This document shows, piece by piece, positions 1 to 5,729 of a stretch of 31,886 bases of DNA. The stretch spans positions 1 to 31,886 of IMG/VR virus record IMGVR_UViG_3300036930_000262. One strand, given 5' to 3'. Source of the DNA: a virus. The notes beneath the pieces are model-generated. The model was not told where the DNA came from, made no database searches, and saw nothing but the letters and a program-made list of their open reading frames with translations. Made by a program: the position numbers and the translations under genes. The number at the start of each line of letters is the position of its first letter. Position 1 is the stretch's first letter.

Positions 1-3
1 CCG

Positions 4-327
4 TCAATCGATCAATCTCATCTGGCGGGGATCGACGGCCGGCACCGGCTCCTCCGGACGCTGTAGATCGTCATAGTTGGGATCGAACTTCCGGATCAGG
101 CGGTTCAGCTTGAGGGAGCTTTCCCAGATCTCGAAGAGCAGGCCGCAACGCGGGCAGCCGCCTCGAATGCCGCCCACTCCGTCGGTGGCCGGGTTGTAGC
201 GTTTGTGTTTGGCGCAATGGCCGTCGAATTTCCGGGATCGGATTTTCAATCCTACACAGTACCAGGAAGCGCGGTCGCGGTACAATCCGAGTTTGCACGG
301 TACCGGTGGTACTTCCGCCCCGGACAA
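4..327 (-). CDS. Small zinc-finger-like protein
   Basis: No named family is recognised. The last 75 or so residues have the composition of a real protein, unlike the rest of the very long open frame opposite the integrase. They include a Cys, a GHCAKHKRYNP stretch and then a CPRCG knuckle followed by an amphipathic helix (LFEIWESSLKLNRLIRKF), which suggests one metal site. The stop lies 3 bp from the left end of the window. The start is uncertain: a TTG at 327 gives about 107 residues, and a later TTG would give a shorter protein. If the contig is circular, this gene sits directly upstream of the small gene that begins at base 31886 and would head the right-end minus-strand operon. Nucleic-acid binding is a guess from the knuckle alone. 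Confidence 0.5.
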   Translation of the reverse strand: MSGAEVPPVPCKLGLYRDRASWYCVGLKIRSRKFDGHCAKHKRYNPATDGVGGIRGGCPRCGLLFEIWESSLKLNRLIRKFDPNYDDLQRPEEPVPAVDPRQMRLID

Positions 328-378
328 TACGCGGTAGGATGAGCGCTGGGAAGTAAGTCGAAATCTACAGGTTTGATC

Positions 379-413
379 GAGCGCCGCGCATGTTAGTCGC
401 ACGCGCGGCGCTC
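379..413. repeat. Perfect 11-bp inverted repeat (hairpin) upstream of the integrase
   Basis: GAGCGCCGCGC at 379-389 pairs perfectly with GCGCGGCGCTC at 403-413 across a 13-nt loop. No T-run follows on either strand, so it is not a standard intrinsic terminator. It lies between the divergent gene at 4-327 and the integrase. It could be a recombinase arm site, a regulator site or an mRNA hairpin upstream of the integrase start. Confidence 0.6.
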
Positions 414-441
414 TGACCGACACCCTTACTTTGGAAGGGCT

Positions 442-1398
442 ATGGCTGACAGCGATTGTACCGCCGCGGGGCTGGTACGTCATCTCGAACTGGCGCGCGC
501 TGGCTATCGCCAGGCGCTTCTCACTCCGAACACCCGGCGCGGCTACTCCTACGACTGGGCCATGTTCGCGGGGTGGTGCAAGCTGATCGGACGGGACTCT
601 CTGCCGGCCAGCGCGGACACCGTCTCGCTCTACGCGACCGACCAGTTGGGCGGGCATAAGATCTCGACGGCCGCACGGCGCGTCGCGTCGATCACTCAGA
701 TGCACCGCTCCCATGACTTCGCATCGCCCGTCACGCCGGCGGTGCGCGATCTGTTCGCCGGGGCCCGCCGCCTGCGTCCGGAACTGCCGCACCAGGTGCG
801 GGCGTTGAGTGTCGACGAGCTGCGCAGTGTGGCGGCTAAGCTGGGGCGCGACGGATCGGCCCGCGCGCTGCGCGATCGCGCCATCCTGGTGATCGGCTTC
901 GCTTCCGCGCTCCGGAGCGCCAGCCTGACGGCGCTCGAGCTCGAGGACGCCGAGTTCGTCCCAGAGGGGATCCGGATCCAGGTACGGCGCGAGAAACAGG
1001 ATCAGGAGGGGAAGGGACGATGGATCGGCCTGCCGCGCGGCCGACATCAGGGCACGTGCCCGGTGCGTTCGTTGCAGGCCTGGCTCGACCGGAGAGGAGC
1101 CGCGCCGGGGCCGCTGTTCACCCGCCTCGATGGGCATGCACGCGCGGCCGCGATCGCGCTGCAGCCGGAGCGCATCTGCCAGATCGTGCAGGACGCGGTG
1201 GCGCGCATCGGTCTCGACCGGGCGCTCTATGGCGGTCACTCGCTGCGGGCGGGCTTCGTTACCACGGCTGGCGAGTGCGGCGTTGGTGAGCTGCTGATCG
1301 CGTCGCAGACCGGACACCGCGACATGAGCACCTTGCGGCGGTACTTCCGCCGGCGAGACCTCTGGCGGTCGAACGCCTGCGCTGCGTTGGGGCTGTGA
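442..1398 (+). CDS. int: Tyrosine recombinase / phage integrase
   Basis: Catalyses site-specific integration and excision of the phage genome through a phosphotyrosine intermediate. The N-terminal SAM-like core-binding domain covers about residues 18-110 (TPNTRRGYSYDWAMFAGWC) and the catalytic domain about 120-318. The expected active-site residues are visible: Arg158 in FASALRS, Lys185 in the beta-hairpin, His266 and Arg269 in HSLR, His292 in TGH and the nucleophile Tyr301 in RRYF. At 318 residues it is full length for a short phage/integron-type recombinase. The ATG at 442 has GGAAGGG close upstream and an AT-richer TACTTT just before that. The stop is 2 bp from the convergent gene at 1401-1586. 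No tRNA-derived attachment site was recognised nearby. Confidence 0.95.
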   Translation: MADSDCTAAGLVRHLELARAGYRQALLTPNTRRGYSYDWAMFAGWCKLIGRDSLPASADTVSLYATDQLGGHKISTAARRVASITQMHRSHDFASPVTPAVRDLFAGARRLRPELPHQVRALSVDELRSVAAKLGRDGSARALRDRAILVIGFASALRSASLTALELEDAEFVPEGIRIQVRREKQDQEGKGRWIGLPRGRHQGTCPVRSLQAWLDRRGAAPGPLFTRLDGHARAAAIALQPERICQIVQDAVARIGLDRALYGGHSLRAGFVTTAGECGVGELLIASQTGHRDMSTLRRYFRRRDLWRSNACAALGL

Positions 1399-1400
1399 CG

Positions 1401-1586
1401 TCACGCGGCTGCGCGCTCCCTGCGGACGCGCCAGACCGCTAGGATACGCGCGGAGCGCTCTTCAGCCGTCTTGCCCGCCCAACTGGCGCGAGCGGCGTCT
1501 ACGCAGATCTTGTGGATGCGCTTACGTGAGAGCTTTTTCGCCCGTGCGATCCCGCCAGCCCGGGCGATTTCCGAACGAGACAGCAT
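1401..1586 (-). CDS. Small basic AGG/ARAKK protein
   Basis: A 61-residue Ala/Arg/Lys-rich protein containing SEIARAGGIARAKKLSRKR and later AARASWAGKTAEERSARI. Helical proteins of this pattern (GG-ARA-KK-S plus an ARW-like repeat) are frequent in phage and plasmid genomes, and their function is usually unassigned. The ATG at 1586 is chosen because a TTGACA / TATCTT promoter ends 8 bp upstream of it; a TTG two codons earlier is possible. It is convergent with the integrase. A similar short protein lies at 26556-26717. DNA binding is plausible from the charge but is not shown. Confidence 0.65.
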   Translation of the reverse strand: MLSRSEIARAGGIARAKKLSRKRIHKICVDAARASWAGKTAEERSARILAVWRVRRERAAA

Positions 1587-1594
1587 GCACAATT

Positions 1595-1624
1595 AAGATA
1601 GACCCTCTCACGGGCGCCTGTCAA
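1595..1624 (-). promoter_or_regulatory. Sigma-70-type promoter for the 1401-1586 gene
   Basis: Read on the minus strand: TTGACA (1624-1619), an 18-bp spacer and TATCTT (1600-1595). The ATG at 1586 begins 8 nt after the -10 box, so the transcript should be leaderless or carry only one or two leader bases. Confidence 0.65.
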
Positions 1625-1684
1625 GGAATATGTTGGGGGATTTACTTACTTAATGCCCCCGCCAATATTTGGGCAGCCCCGTTT

Positions 1685-2029
1685 TCAGGCCGCGATTTTA
1701 CGCCGCAGCAGCATGATGCCGCCGAGGCAATAAGGGCTCCCGCACTCGCACGGCTGCTCATGCAGGCCGGCCGGCGTTTTCTCGCCGCGGAGCAGGCATT
1801 CCGGGTTCTGGAGTATGTAGAGCAGCAGCTCGTGGCGCCCGTTTACCTGGGCGCGCTCGCACATCTCGTCAATGCGGCGGTACGCCGTGGACACGGCGAT
1901 TTCGAGGGCCCCCGCGATTACCTTGGGGTCCTTCGCTTCCCAGAGCAGCGCCGCGATTTCACGCTCGGTCCGGTCAAACGAGATCATAATTGCCATTATT
2001 TTAGCAATTCGACAAAGAATAATCCTCAT
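1685..2029 (-). CDS. LuxR/GerE-type HTH regulator with C-terminal Cys cluster
   Basis: The segment ISFDRTEREIAALLWEAKDP through RRIDEMCERAQV to HELLLYI has the layout of a LuxR C-terminal (GerE) helix-turn-helix: an acidic TEREI helix 1, a recognition region around VIAGALEIAVSTAYRRI and a closing hydrophobic helix. No receiver or sensor domain is present, so it is a stand-alone DNA-binding protein of at most 114 residues. The C-terminus adds CECGSPYC, a possible metal site. Starts at 2029, 1996 or 1987 are all possible. The ATG at 1987 would place the 1988-2009 inverted repeat directly before the gene and allow autoregulation. It may be a lysogeny or early regulator, since no CI/Cro-like protein is recognised elsewhere. 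Confidence 0.75.
   Translation of the reverse strand: MRIILCRIAKIMAIMISFDRTEREIAALLWEAKDPKVIAGALEIAVSTAYRRIDEMCERAQVNGRHELLLYILQNPECLLRGEKTPAGLHEQPCECGSPYCLGGIMLLRRKIAA
1988..2009. promoter_or_regulatory. AT-rich inverted repeat, candidate operator
   Basis: AATTGC (1988-1993) and GCAATT (2004-2009) form an inverted repeat with a 10-bp AT-rich centre, in an otherwise GC-rich genome. It overlaps or immediately precedes the start of the HTH gene on the minus strand. The core TAGCAATT recurs, on the opposite strand, in the divergent promoter region near 26754-26762. Confidence 0.4.
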
Positions 2030-2048
2030 TGTTAGACGGGGTTTCCAC

Positions 2049-2082
2049 TTTCCGGGTTTTCTCTCGGAAATGCTTTTTTTCT
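2049..2082 (+). terminator. Candidate weak intrinsic terminator
   Basis: TTTCCG (2049-2054) pairs with CGGAAA (2065-2070) around a 10-nt loop and is followed by a run of seven T within 2074-2080. The 6-bp stem is weak. It would stop rightward read-through ahead of the early operon that begins at 2121. Confidence 0.4.
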
Positions 2083-2107
2083 AATAAGTTACCCGCGAGC
2101 CTGGCGT

Positions 2108-2120
2108 TACAACTGGGGTC
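2108..2120 (+). promoter_or_regulatory. Candidate -10 box of the early operon
   Basis: TACAAC at 2108-2113 is followed by 7 nt and then the ATG at 2121. This is the same -10-to-start spacing seen for 26717 and nearly that of 1586. No convincing -35 hexamer was found, so this rests on spacing and position only. Confidence 0.3.
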
Positions 2121-2594
2121 ATGCCCCCCACAGCAATCAAAGCGCCCGTCGCGTTCAGCGCGGCCGACGCCGACGAGCTGGGCGAGCTCCAAAGACAGAT
2201 CGACTTGCTCGATCCCGTCATCGCCCGATACAAAGTTTTGACCGAACGCGCCGACGACGCAGCCAAGGCGTCGCCGAAGGACGAGCCCGTGGTTTACCGC
2301 GGCGCGTACTGGGAACTGCAACTCGGCCCGCGGCGCAACGAGCGCACGGTCACCGAGAAGTGGAAAGCTTTCGTGTACCTGCGCAAGCTGCTCACGTACG
2401 AGGGCCTGGTCGCGGTCCTCGACATCCCGCTCGGGTTGATCGACAAGAACGTGCCCGACTCGATATCGAGGCCGTGGATCGTGAAAGAGCAGAGCGGGTA
2501 CCGGTCGCGCAAGCTCGTGGCGCTCGCGCCGCTGGCGGCCGAGCTGCCCGTGGCGCTGGCGCCGCTGGCGGCCGAGCTGCTGAAGGCGGCGTAG
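2121..2594 (+). CDS. Hypothetical early protein
   Basis: Not recognised; 157 residues. The N-terminal half (about 10-50) is a heptad-like helix rich in Leu, Asp and Glu (ADELGELQRQIDLLDPVIARY). A middle region (YWELQLGPRRNERTVTEKWKAFVYLRKLLTYEGLVAVLDIPL) looks globular. The C-terminus ends in a near-duplicated Ala/Leu segment (VALAPLAAEL twice, about 12 residues apart). It is the first gene of the rightward early operon, and the next gene follows after 1 bp. The start codon lies 7 nt behind a possible -10 box and has no clear Shine-Dalgarno sequence. Confidence 0.75.
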   Translation: MPPTAIKAPVAFSAADADELGELQRQIDLLDPVIARYKVLTERADDAAKASPKDEPVVYRGAYWELQLGPRRNERTVTEKWKAFVYLRKLLTYEGLVAVLDIPLGLIDKNVPDSISRPWIVKEQSGYRSRKLVALAPLAAELPVALAPLAAELLKAA

Positions 2595-2595
2595 G

Positions 2596-2739
2596 ATGAC
2601 GGTTCGCTGGCTGGGTTTCGTCGTCGAGCTTCGGTGGGAGGGCTGGCGCGCGCGCATCGTCTGCCCGCGCTGCAAACGCTCGGCCCGCTGGGGCTGGCAC
2701 GGGACCTGGCGCGGCTGGTCACTCTGCAAGGAGCGATGA
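2596..2739 (+). CDS. Trp-rich zinc-knuckle microprotein
   Basis: A 47-residue protein with CPRC at about residues 23-26 and a further Cys at 44, surrounded by seven Trp. This suggests a small, perhaps three-ligand or dimeric, metal-binding fold. It begins 1 bp after the previous stop, with GTAGG as a short ribosome-binding site. Its stop abuts the ATG of the next gene, so it sits in the operon with no spare bases. The function is unknown. Its reality is supported by this packing rather than by homology. Confidence 0.55.
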   Translation: MTVRWLGFVVELRWEGWRARIVCPRCKRSARWGWHGTWRGWSLCKER

Positions 2740-3204
2740 ATGGAAGACGAAAACGACAAGATTTGGGTTTGGCCGTTGGCGGCGATGGCGATAGTGGCGC
2801 TCGCTGCCGTTGTGGGCAGCTTCTGGACGCAACATCATCAGCGCGCGTCGTTGCGTGCGGCTGAGCCTCCCCCTTACATACAAAGCTCCGACCTAGGCTT
2901 AGCCGTGCCCAGTCCACCGCACGCCTCGGAGTGCTTCGATGTGCAGCTCTCAAAGGTGAGCGCGGCCCAATTTCGAATGACGGGGTACAACCATTGCGCT
3001 GTTACGCTGCCAACTGTGGTTGTCCTTGTCAAATTCTTCGACGGGCAGGGCAGGCGGGTCGGGGTCGGATCGTTCGCTTCCTTTTACGTGGCTGCTCACG
3101 AGAAGGAAATGCATGTGTTCCCGGCGCCGCCGGAGGTTTGGGGACTCTTCAGTAGAGTGGCAGTGCGGGAGATCACGGAGGACCTGAGCGAGGCGCGGAA
3201 ATGA
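2740..3204 (+). CDS. Membrane-anchored hypothetical protein
   Basis: 154 residues with a single N-terminal transmembrane segment (WVWPLAAMAIVALAAVVG, about residues 9-26) preceded by a short acidic start, so probably N-in with the rest outside the cytoplasm. The remainder looks like one small beta-rich domain with two Cys (ECFDVQ and YNHCAV) that could form a disulfide. The pattern of polar-hydrophobic strands (VVVLVKFFDGQGRRVGVGSFASFYV) resembles FxLyD-type extracellular domains, but this is only a resemblance. AAGGAGCG upstream serves as ribosome-binding site. It overlaps the next start by 4 bp. A role in superinfection exclusion is possible but unsupported. Confidence 0.7.
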   Translation: MEDENDKIWVWPLAAMAIVALAAVVGSFWTQHHQRASLRAAEPPPYIQSSDLGLAVPSPPHASECFDVQLSKVSAAQFRMTGYNHCAVTLPTVVVLVKFFDGQGRRVGVGSFASFYVAAHEKEMHVFPAPPEVWGLFSRVAVREITEDLSEARK

Positions 3205-3368
3205 ACGGTGTCACCTTAGCCGACGCCTGGGCCTCGCGCGCCGCCGACTACCTCGCGTCGCGCCGGGCCGCGCGCGTCGTCAAGCTAAACGTAGTCAGTT
3301 TGAATGACGCCTGGGCCTCGCGCGCCGCGGACTACCTTGCATCGCGCCGGGCCGCGCGCGTCGTCAAG
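3201..3368 (+). repeat. 84-bp in-frame tandem duplication
   Basis: Bases 3201-3284 and 3285-3368 encode two copies of a 28-residue unit. The last 63 bp of each copy differ at only a few positions, while the first 21 bp have diverged more. The duplication is therefore recent but not brand new. Confidence 0.85.
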
Positions 3369-3620
3369 CCGCGGGCGGTCACCGCCGAGCCCTATCGGCG
3401 GCCGCCCTGTGAGCCGGGCGAACGGCGGCAGGAGCTCTCGCCGCGGCTGTGCGGGATCTGCCTGCTGGTCAGCGAGGGCAAGACGAACCGCGACATCGCG
3501 GAGGCTCTCGATCTGTCCGAAGGCACCGTTAGGGTCTATGTTTCAAAGACGCTCCAGATTTTGGGCTTCCACTCGCGCAACCAGATCATCATGTGGTATC
3601 TGAAAGGCGGCAAGCTATGA
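3201..3620 (+). CDS. LuxR/GerE HTH protein with duplicated N-terminus
   Basis: The C-terminal 60 or so residues (from ELSPRLCGICLLVSEGKTN to the end) match the LuxR-type helix-turn-helix pattern: LSPR start, GKTNRDIAEALDLSEGTVRVYV recognition unit and LGFHSRNQII final helix. The first 56 residues are two near-identical copies of a 28-residue unit containing DAWASRAADYLASRRAARVVK. The repeated unit is a strongly basic helix, so the copy number may change DNA affinity or oligomer state. The gene overlaps both neighbours by 4 bp (ATGA type). A role in timing the early-to-middle switch is an inference from its position just upstream of the sigma factor. Confidence 0.85.
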   Translation: MNGVTLADAWASRAADYLASRRAARVVKLNVVSLNDAWASRAADYLASRRAARVVKPRAVTAEPYRRPPCEPGERRQELSPRLCGICLLVSEGKTNRDIAEALDLSEGTVRVYVSKTLQILGFHSRNQIIMWYLKGGKL

Positions 3621-3850
3621 GCGATTTGATGAGCCGACCCTACAAGCCGGACCCGGCGCGCTGCTGCGAGGCGTGCGCGTTCGGCCGCGGCGAGCATGCG
3701 GAATGGTGCGTAGTGCGCACCTGCGCAAAACCGCCGCAGCAACCGGTGCGCCTCTGCCCCCTCTGCGACTTGCCGCTGCGACTAAACCCGCAAACACTGA
3801 TGTGGGTATGTGTCCCCGATGGCGACCTCAACCAAAAGCGAGCAGGCTAA
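3617..3850 (+). CDS. Double zinc-knuckle small protein
   Basis: A 77-residue protein with two Cys clusters: CCEACAF followed by WC and TC in the first half, and LCPLCDLPLRL followed by WVCV in the second. The second cluster is a typical zinc-ribbon arrangement, CPLC plus a distal Cys. The ATG at 3617 overlaps the preceding stop (ATGA). Its 3' end overlaps the next gene by about 30 bp. It probably binds nucleic acid or protein in the early phase. No family name can be given. Confidence 0.65.
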   Translation: MSDLMSRPYKPDPARCCEACAFGRGEHAEWCVVRTCAKPPQQPVRLCPLCDLPLRLNPQTLMWVCVPDGDLNQKRAG

Positions 3851-4232
3851 GCGCCGGCGGACGATCGCCAAGGGCGCGGTCGCGGGCAAACCGCTCAAGG
3901 CGATCGCGCGCGAGGCGCAGTGCTCGAAGCGTCAAGTGCAGCGCGTCGAGGCCGAGCCGGAGACCCAGTTCCTAATCTCGGAGGCTTTACGGCCTCACCG
4001 CCAGCGCCTGACCAAGCTGGCCGGCAAAGTCATCTCAGCCGTTGAACGCGGCCTGCTGGCGCGCAAGACCGACAAGGCCGACCGCATCGTACAACTACGC
4101 GCGGTCGAGAGATACGCCGACCTGGTCGGGCTAGCCCAGGGCAAAGCCGCCGCTCCCGAGGGCGGCGACCGATCGCTCGTGACCTGGGAAGAGTTCGTAA
4201 TCTTATACCGTTCCCGCAAGGAGGCCGAGTAA
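3819..4232 (+). CDS. HTH protein, candidate terminase small subunit
   Basis: 137 residues from the ATG at 3819 (a GTG at 3810 is also possible). The N-terminus is basic (KSEQAKRRRTIAKG) and leads into a homeodomain-like helix-turn-helix (KPLKAIAREAQCSKRQVQRVEAE, about residues 25-50). A long helical region follows (ALRPHRQRLTKLAGKVISAVERGLL). HTH plus helical oligomerisation region is the usual design of small terminase subunits, which bind the packaging site and pass DNA to the large subunit. The large subunit starts 1.5 kb downstream in the same operon. A transcription-factor role cannot be excluded. Confidence 0.55.
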   Translation: MATSTKSEQAKRRRTIAKGAVAGKPLKAIAREAQCSKRQVQRVEAEPETQFLISEALRPHRQRLTKLAGKVISAVERGLLARKTDKADRIVQLRAVERYADLVGLAQGKAAAPEGGDRSLVTWEEFVILYRSRKEAE

Positions 4233-4233
4233 C

Positions 4234-4905
4234 ATGCCCGTGATCCGCATCACTGCCGAGCTTTGGGCGGAGGTCATGCACTCGCTCAAGGCGGGCCGCA
4301 AGGTCCCCGCGGTGAGGGCCGCGAACTGGCAGGCCGGCGTCGATGCGCTGGTGGTTGAGCACATGCCGGCGGCAGCCAACATCGCACGCAAAGTGTGGCG
4401 CGACTACACGCGCAGCGGTCAGGGCGGCTACGCACTCAAGATCGAACTCTCCGACATGGAGTCGTGCGCCTATCTGGGCTTGGTTCAGGCGGCGCGGCGC
4501 TACGATCCGAGCTATGGGCCGTTTGCGCATTTCGCGTATAAGCACGTCCACGGCGCCATCATCGACCGCTACCGGCGCGCCGCTTACCGGGACATGCAGC
4601 ACGCTTCGATCGACGCGGATCCGGAACGCGACGAGGAGCGCAAGCAGTTCGCGGCCCCGCCGGCCGGCCGGAGAGCCCCTACCGATACACCCGCCGAACT
4701 ACTGCGAGAGGCGCAGGCGGGCATCCTGGCCTCCGTCTGGGGGCTGCGCGCGGCCTGCCGGCAGGTGATCTTTGGCCTCTACTTTGAGGAACTCTCCGCG
4801 ACTCAACTGGCGCAACGCATGGGCATCAGCGTGGCTCAGGTGGGCGTGCTGCGGCGGGAGGGCCTGGCCGCGCTGCGCCCCGATGCAGAAAGGCTGGCAG
4901 CATGA
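4234..4905 (+). CDS. Phage-encoded sigma-70-family RNA polymerase sigma factor
   Basis: 223 residues. Region 2 (about 72-115) is clear: an SDMESCAYLGLVQAARRYDP core-binding helix, then FAHFAYKHVHGAIIDRYRR, the -10-recognition and melting part. The second half has a region-4-like helix-turn-helix (LYFEELSATQLAQRMGISVAQVGVLRREGL, about 180-212) for -35 binding. There is no region 1.1, and the linker between the two regions is short. This fits a minimal factor of the FliA/WhiG/SigB type. A strong AAGGAGG precedes the ATG at 4234. The likely role is redirecting host RNA polymerase to late phage promoters. The repeated start-proximal motif found from 7982 onward is the natural candidate target. 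Confidence 0.85.
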   Translation: MPVIRITAELWAEVMHSLKAGRKVPAVRAANWQAGVDALVVEHMPAAANIARKVWRDYTRSGQGGYALKIELSDMESCAYLGLVQAARRYDPSYGPFAHFAYKHVHGAIIDRYRRAAYRDMQHASIDADPERDEERKQFAAPPAGRRAPTDTPAELLREAQAGILASVWGLRAACRQVIFGLYFEELSATQLAQRMGISVAQVGVLRREGLAALRPDAERLAA

Positions 4906-5438
4906 CGCCCGCAGCGCGCGAAATCCAGACTCTCGAAAAGGAGATTCACATCCTGGAGGCCGGCGCGATCGCGCGCGCCACTTCCGCCATCGAGTTCAAG
5001 GTCGAGATTGGGAAGCGCCTGGTCCGCGCCAAGGAGATTCTCCCGCATGGCCAGTTTCTGGGATGGGCCCAGAAGGAATTCTCATGGACGCCGATGCATG
5101 TGAACCGGCACATCCATCTCGCGCGAAACATAACACGCGTGTTATCTTTGGGACCCGAGGCCAGCCTGCGCGGGGCGCTGGCCGCCATCGCGGCGCCCGA
5201 GTGGAACGCCACACCAGGCGAGCCGGCGGCCAGCGCGGCGGTCAAGGCGCTGCGCGTGGTGTTCGAGGACACAGGTGAACGGCGCTTCCCGGGGAAAGAG
5301 GAGTATTACGTGTGCCTCGGCCAACCTGGAGCCGAGTTGAGCCTGTGTCACGATTCCCATCCCACCTGGTGCGGCACACCGGCGGACTACGCCATCCTCC
5401 GCGTCGTACGCGACGACTTCCGGCAGGCCGCTGCATGA
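4902..5438 (+). CDS. DUF3102-like protein
   Basis: 178 residues. The segment VEIGKRLVRAKEILPHGQFLGWAQKEFSWTPMHVNRHIHLAR (about 33-75) matches the DUF3102 pattern found in phages and mobile elements: an IGKRL..AK..LPHG.F..W....F.W helix pair followed by an HTH-like helix. The first 25 residues form a charged helix. The C-terminal part (about 125-178) contains EEYYVCLGQPGAELSLCHDSHPTWC, an unrelated small Cys/His-bearing region. It overlaps the upstream sigma gene and the downstream gene by 4 bp each. DUF3102 proteins have no firmly established role; DNA binding is probable. Confidence 0.75.
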   Translation: MTPAAREIQTLEKEIHILEAGAIARATSAIEFKVEIGKRLVRAKEILPHGQFLGWAQKEFSWTPMHVNRHIHLARNITRVLSLGPEASLRGALAAIAAPEWNATPGEPAASAAVKALRVVFEDTGERRFPGKEEYYVCLGQPGAELSLCHDSHPTWCGTPADYAILRVVRDDFRQAAA

Positions 5439-5725
5439 GTCCGGCGCTCAGCTACGTCGAGCGCGTCCACGCGCAAAACGCTGAGCAGGTTCGCGCGTGG
5501 CGCGCGCGGCGGGCCCCAGACGTCCAAACGTGCGAATACTCAAGCGTGCAGCCGCATTCGCTCTACGTTCGCGAGTACCGGGCCCGCTTGCAGCGCCAGG
5601 GGTACGACTACCGCGGCGTTCGCGAGCAGCGCAGCCGCCGGGCCCGGTTCGCACGCGGGATCCGCCTCCTGGAGCTGGCCTGGGCGAGCGCGATGATGTA
5701 CCCGCACAGGGTGGGGAGTTGGTGA
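5435..5725 (+). CDS. Arg-rich hypothetical protein
   Basis: 96 residues and not recognised. It is strongly basic (AEQVRAWRARR, REYRARLQRQ, REQRSRRARFARG) and predicted helical, ending with a short hydrophobic stretch (LELAWASAMMYPH). The ATG at 5435 overlaps the preceding stop (ATGA). An upstream extension of the frame exists but lies inside the previous gene. It ends 4 bp before the terminase start. A role next to packaging, as an accessory or DNA-binding protein, is only suggested by position. Confidence 0.55.
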   Translation: MSPALSYVERVHAQNAEQVRAWRARRAPDVQTCEYSSVQPHSLYVREYRARLQRQGYDYRGVREQRSRRARFARGIRLLELAWASAMMYPHRVGSW

Positions 5726-5729
5726 CTGA

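Noticed and set aside
4-1404. 466-codon minus-strand open frame opposite the integrase
   Set aside because: Most of it is Arg/Pro-rich shadow of the well-supported integrase. Only the terminal part (about 4-327), outside the integrase, has protein-like character and was kept.
1526-2035. 169-codon plus-strand frame across the left regulatory region
   Set aside because: It overlaps the HTH gene and the promoter of the 1401-1586 gene on the other strand and shows no domain or ribosome-binding site.
2001-2759. 252-codon minus-strand frame opposite the early operon
   Set aside because: Arg/Gln-rich composition and full overlap with packed plus-strand genes indicate a shadow frame.
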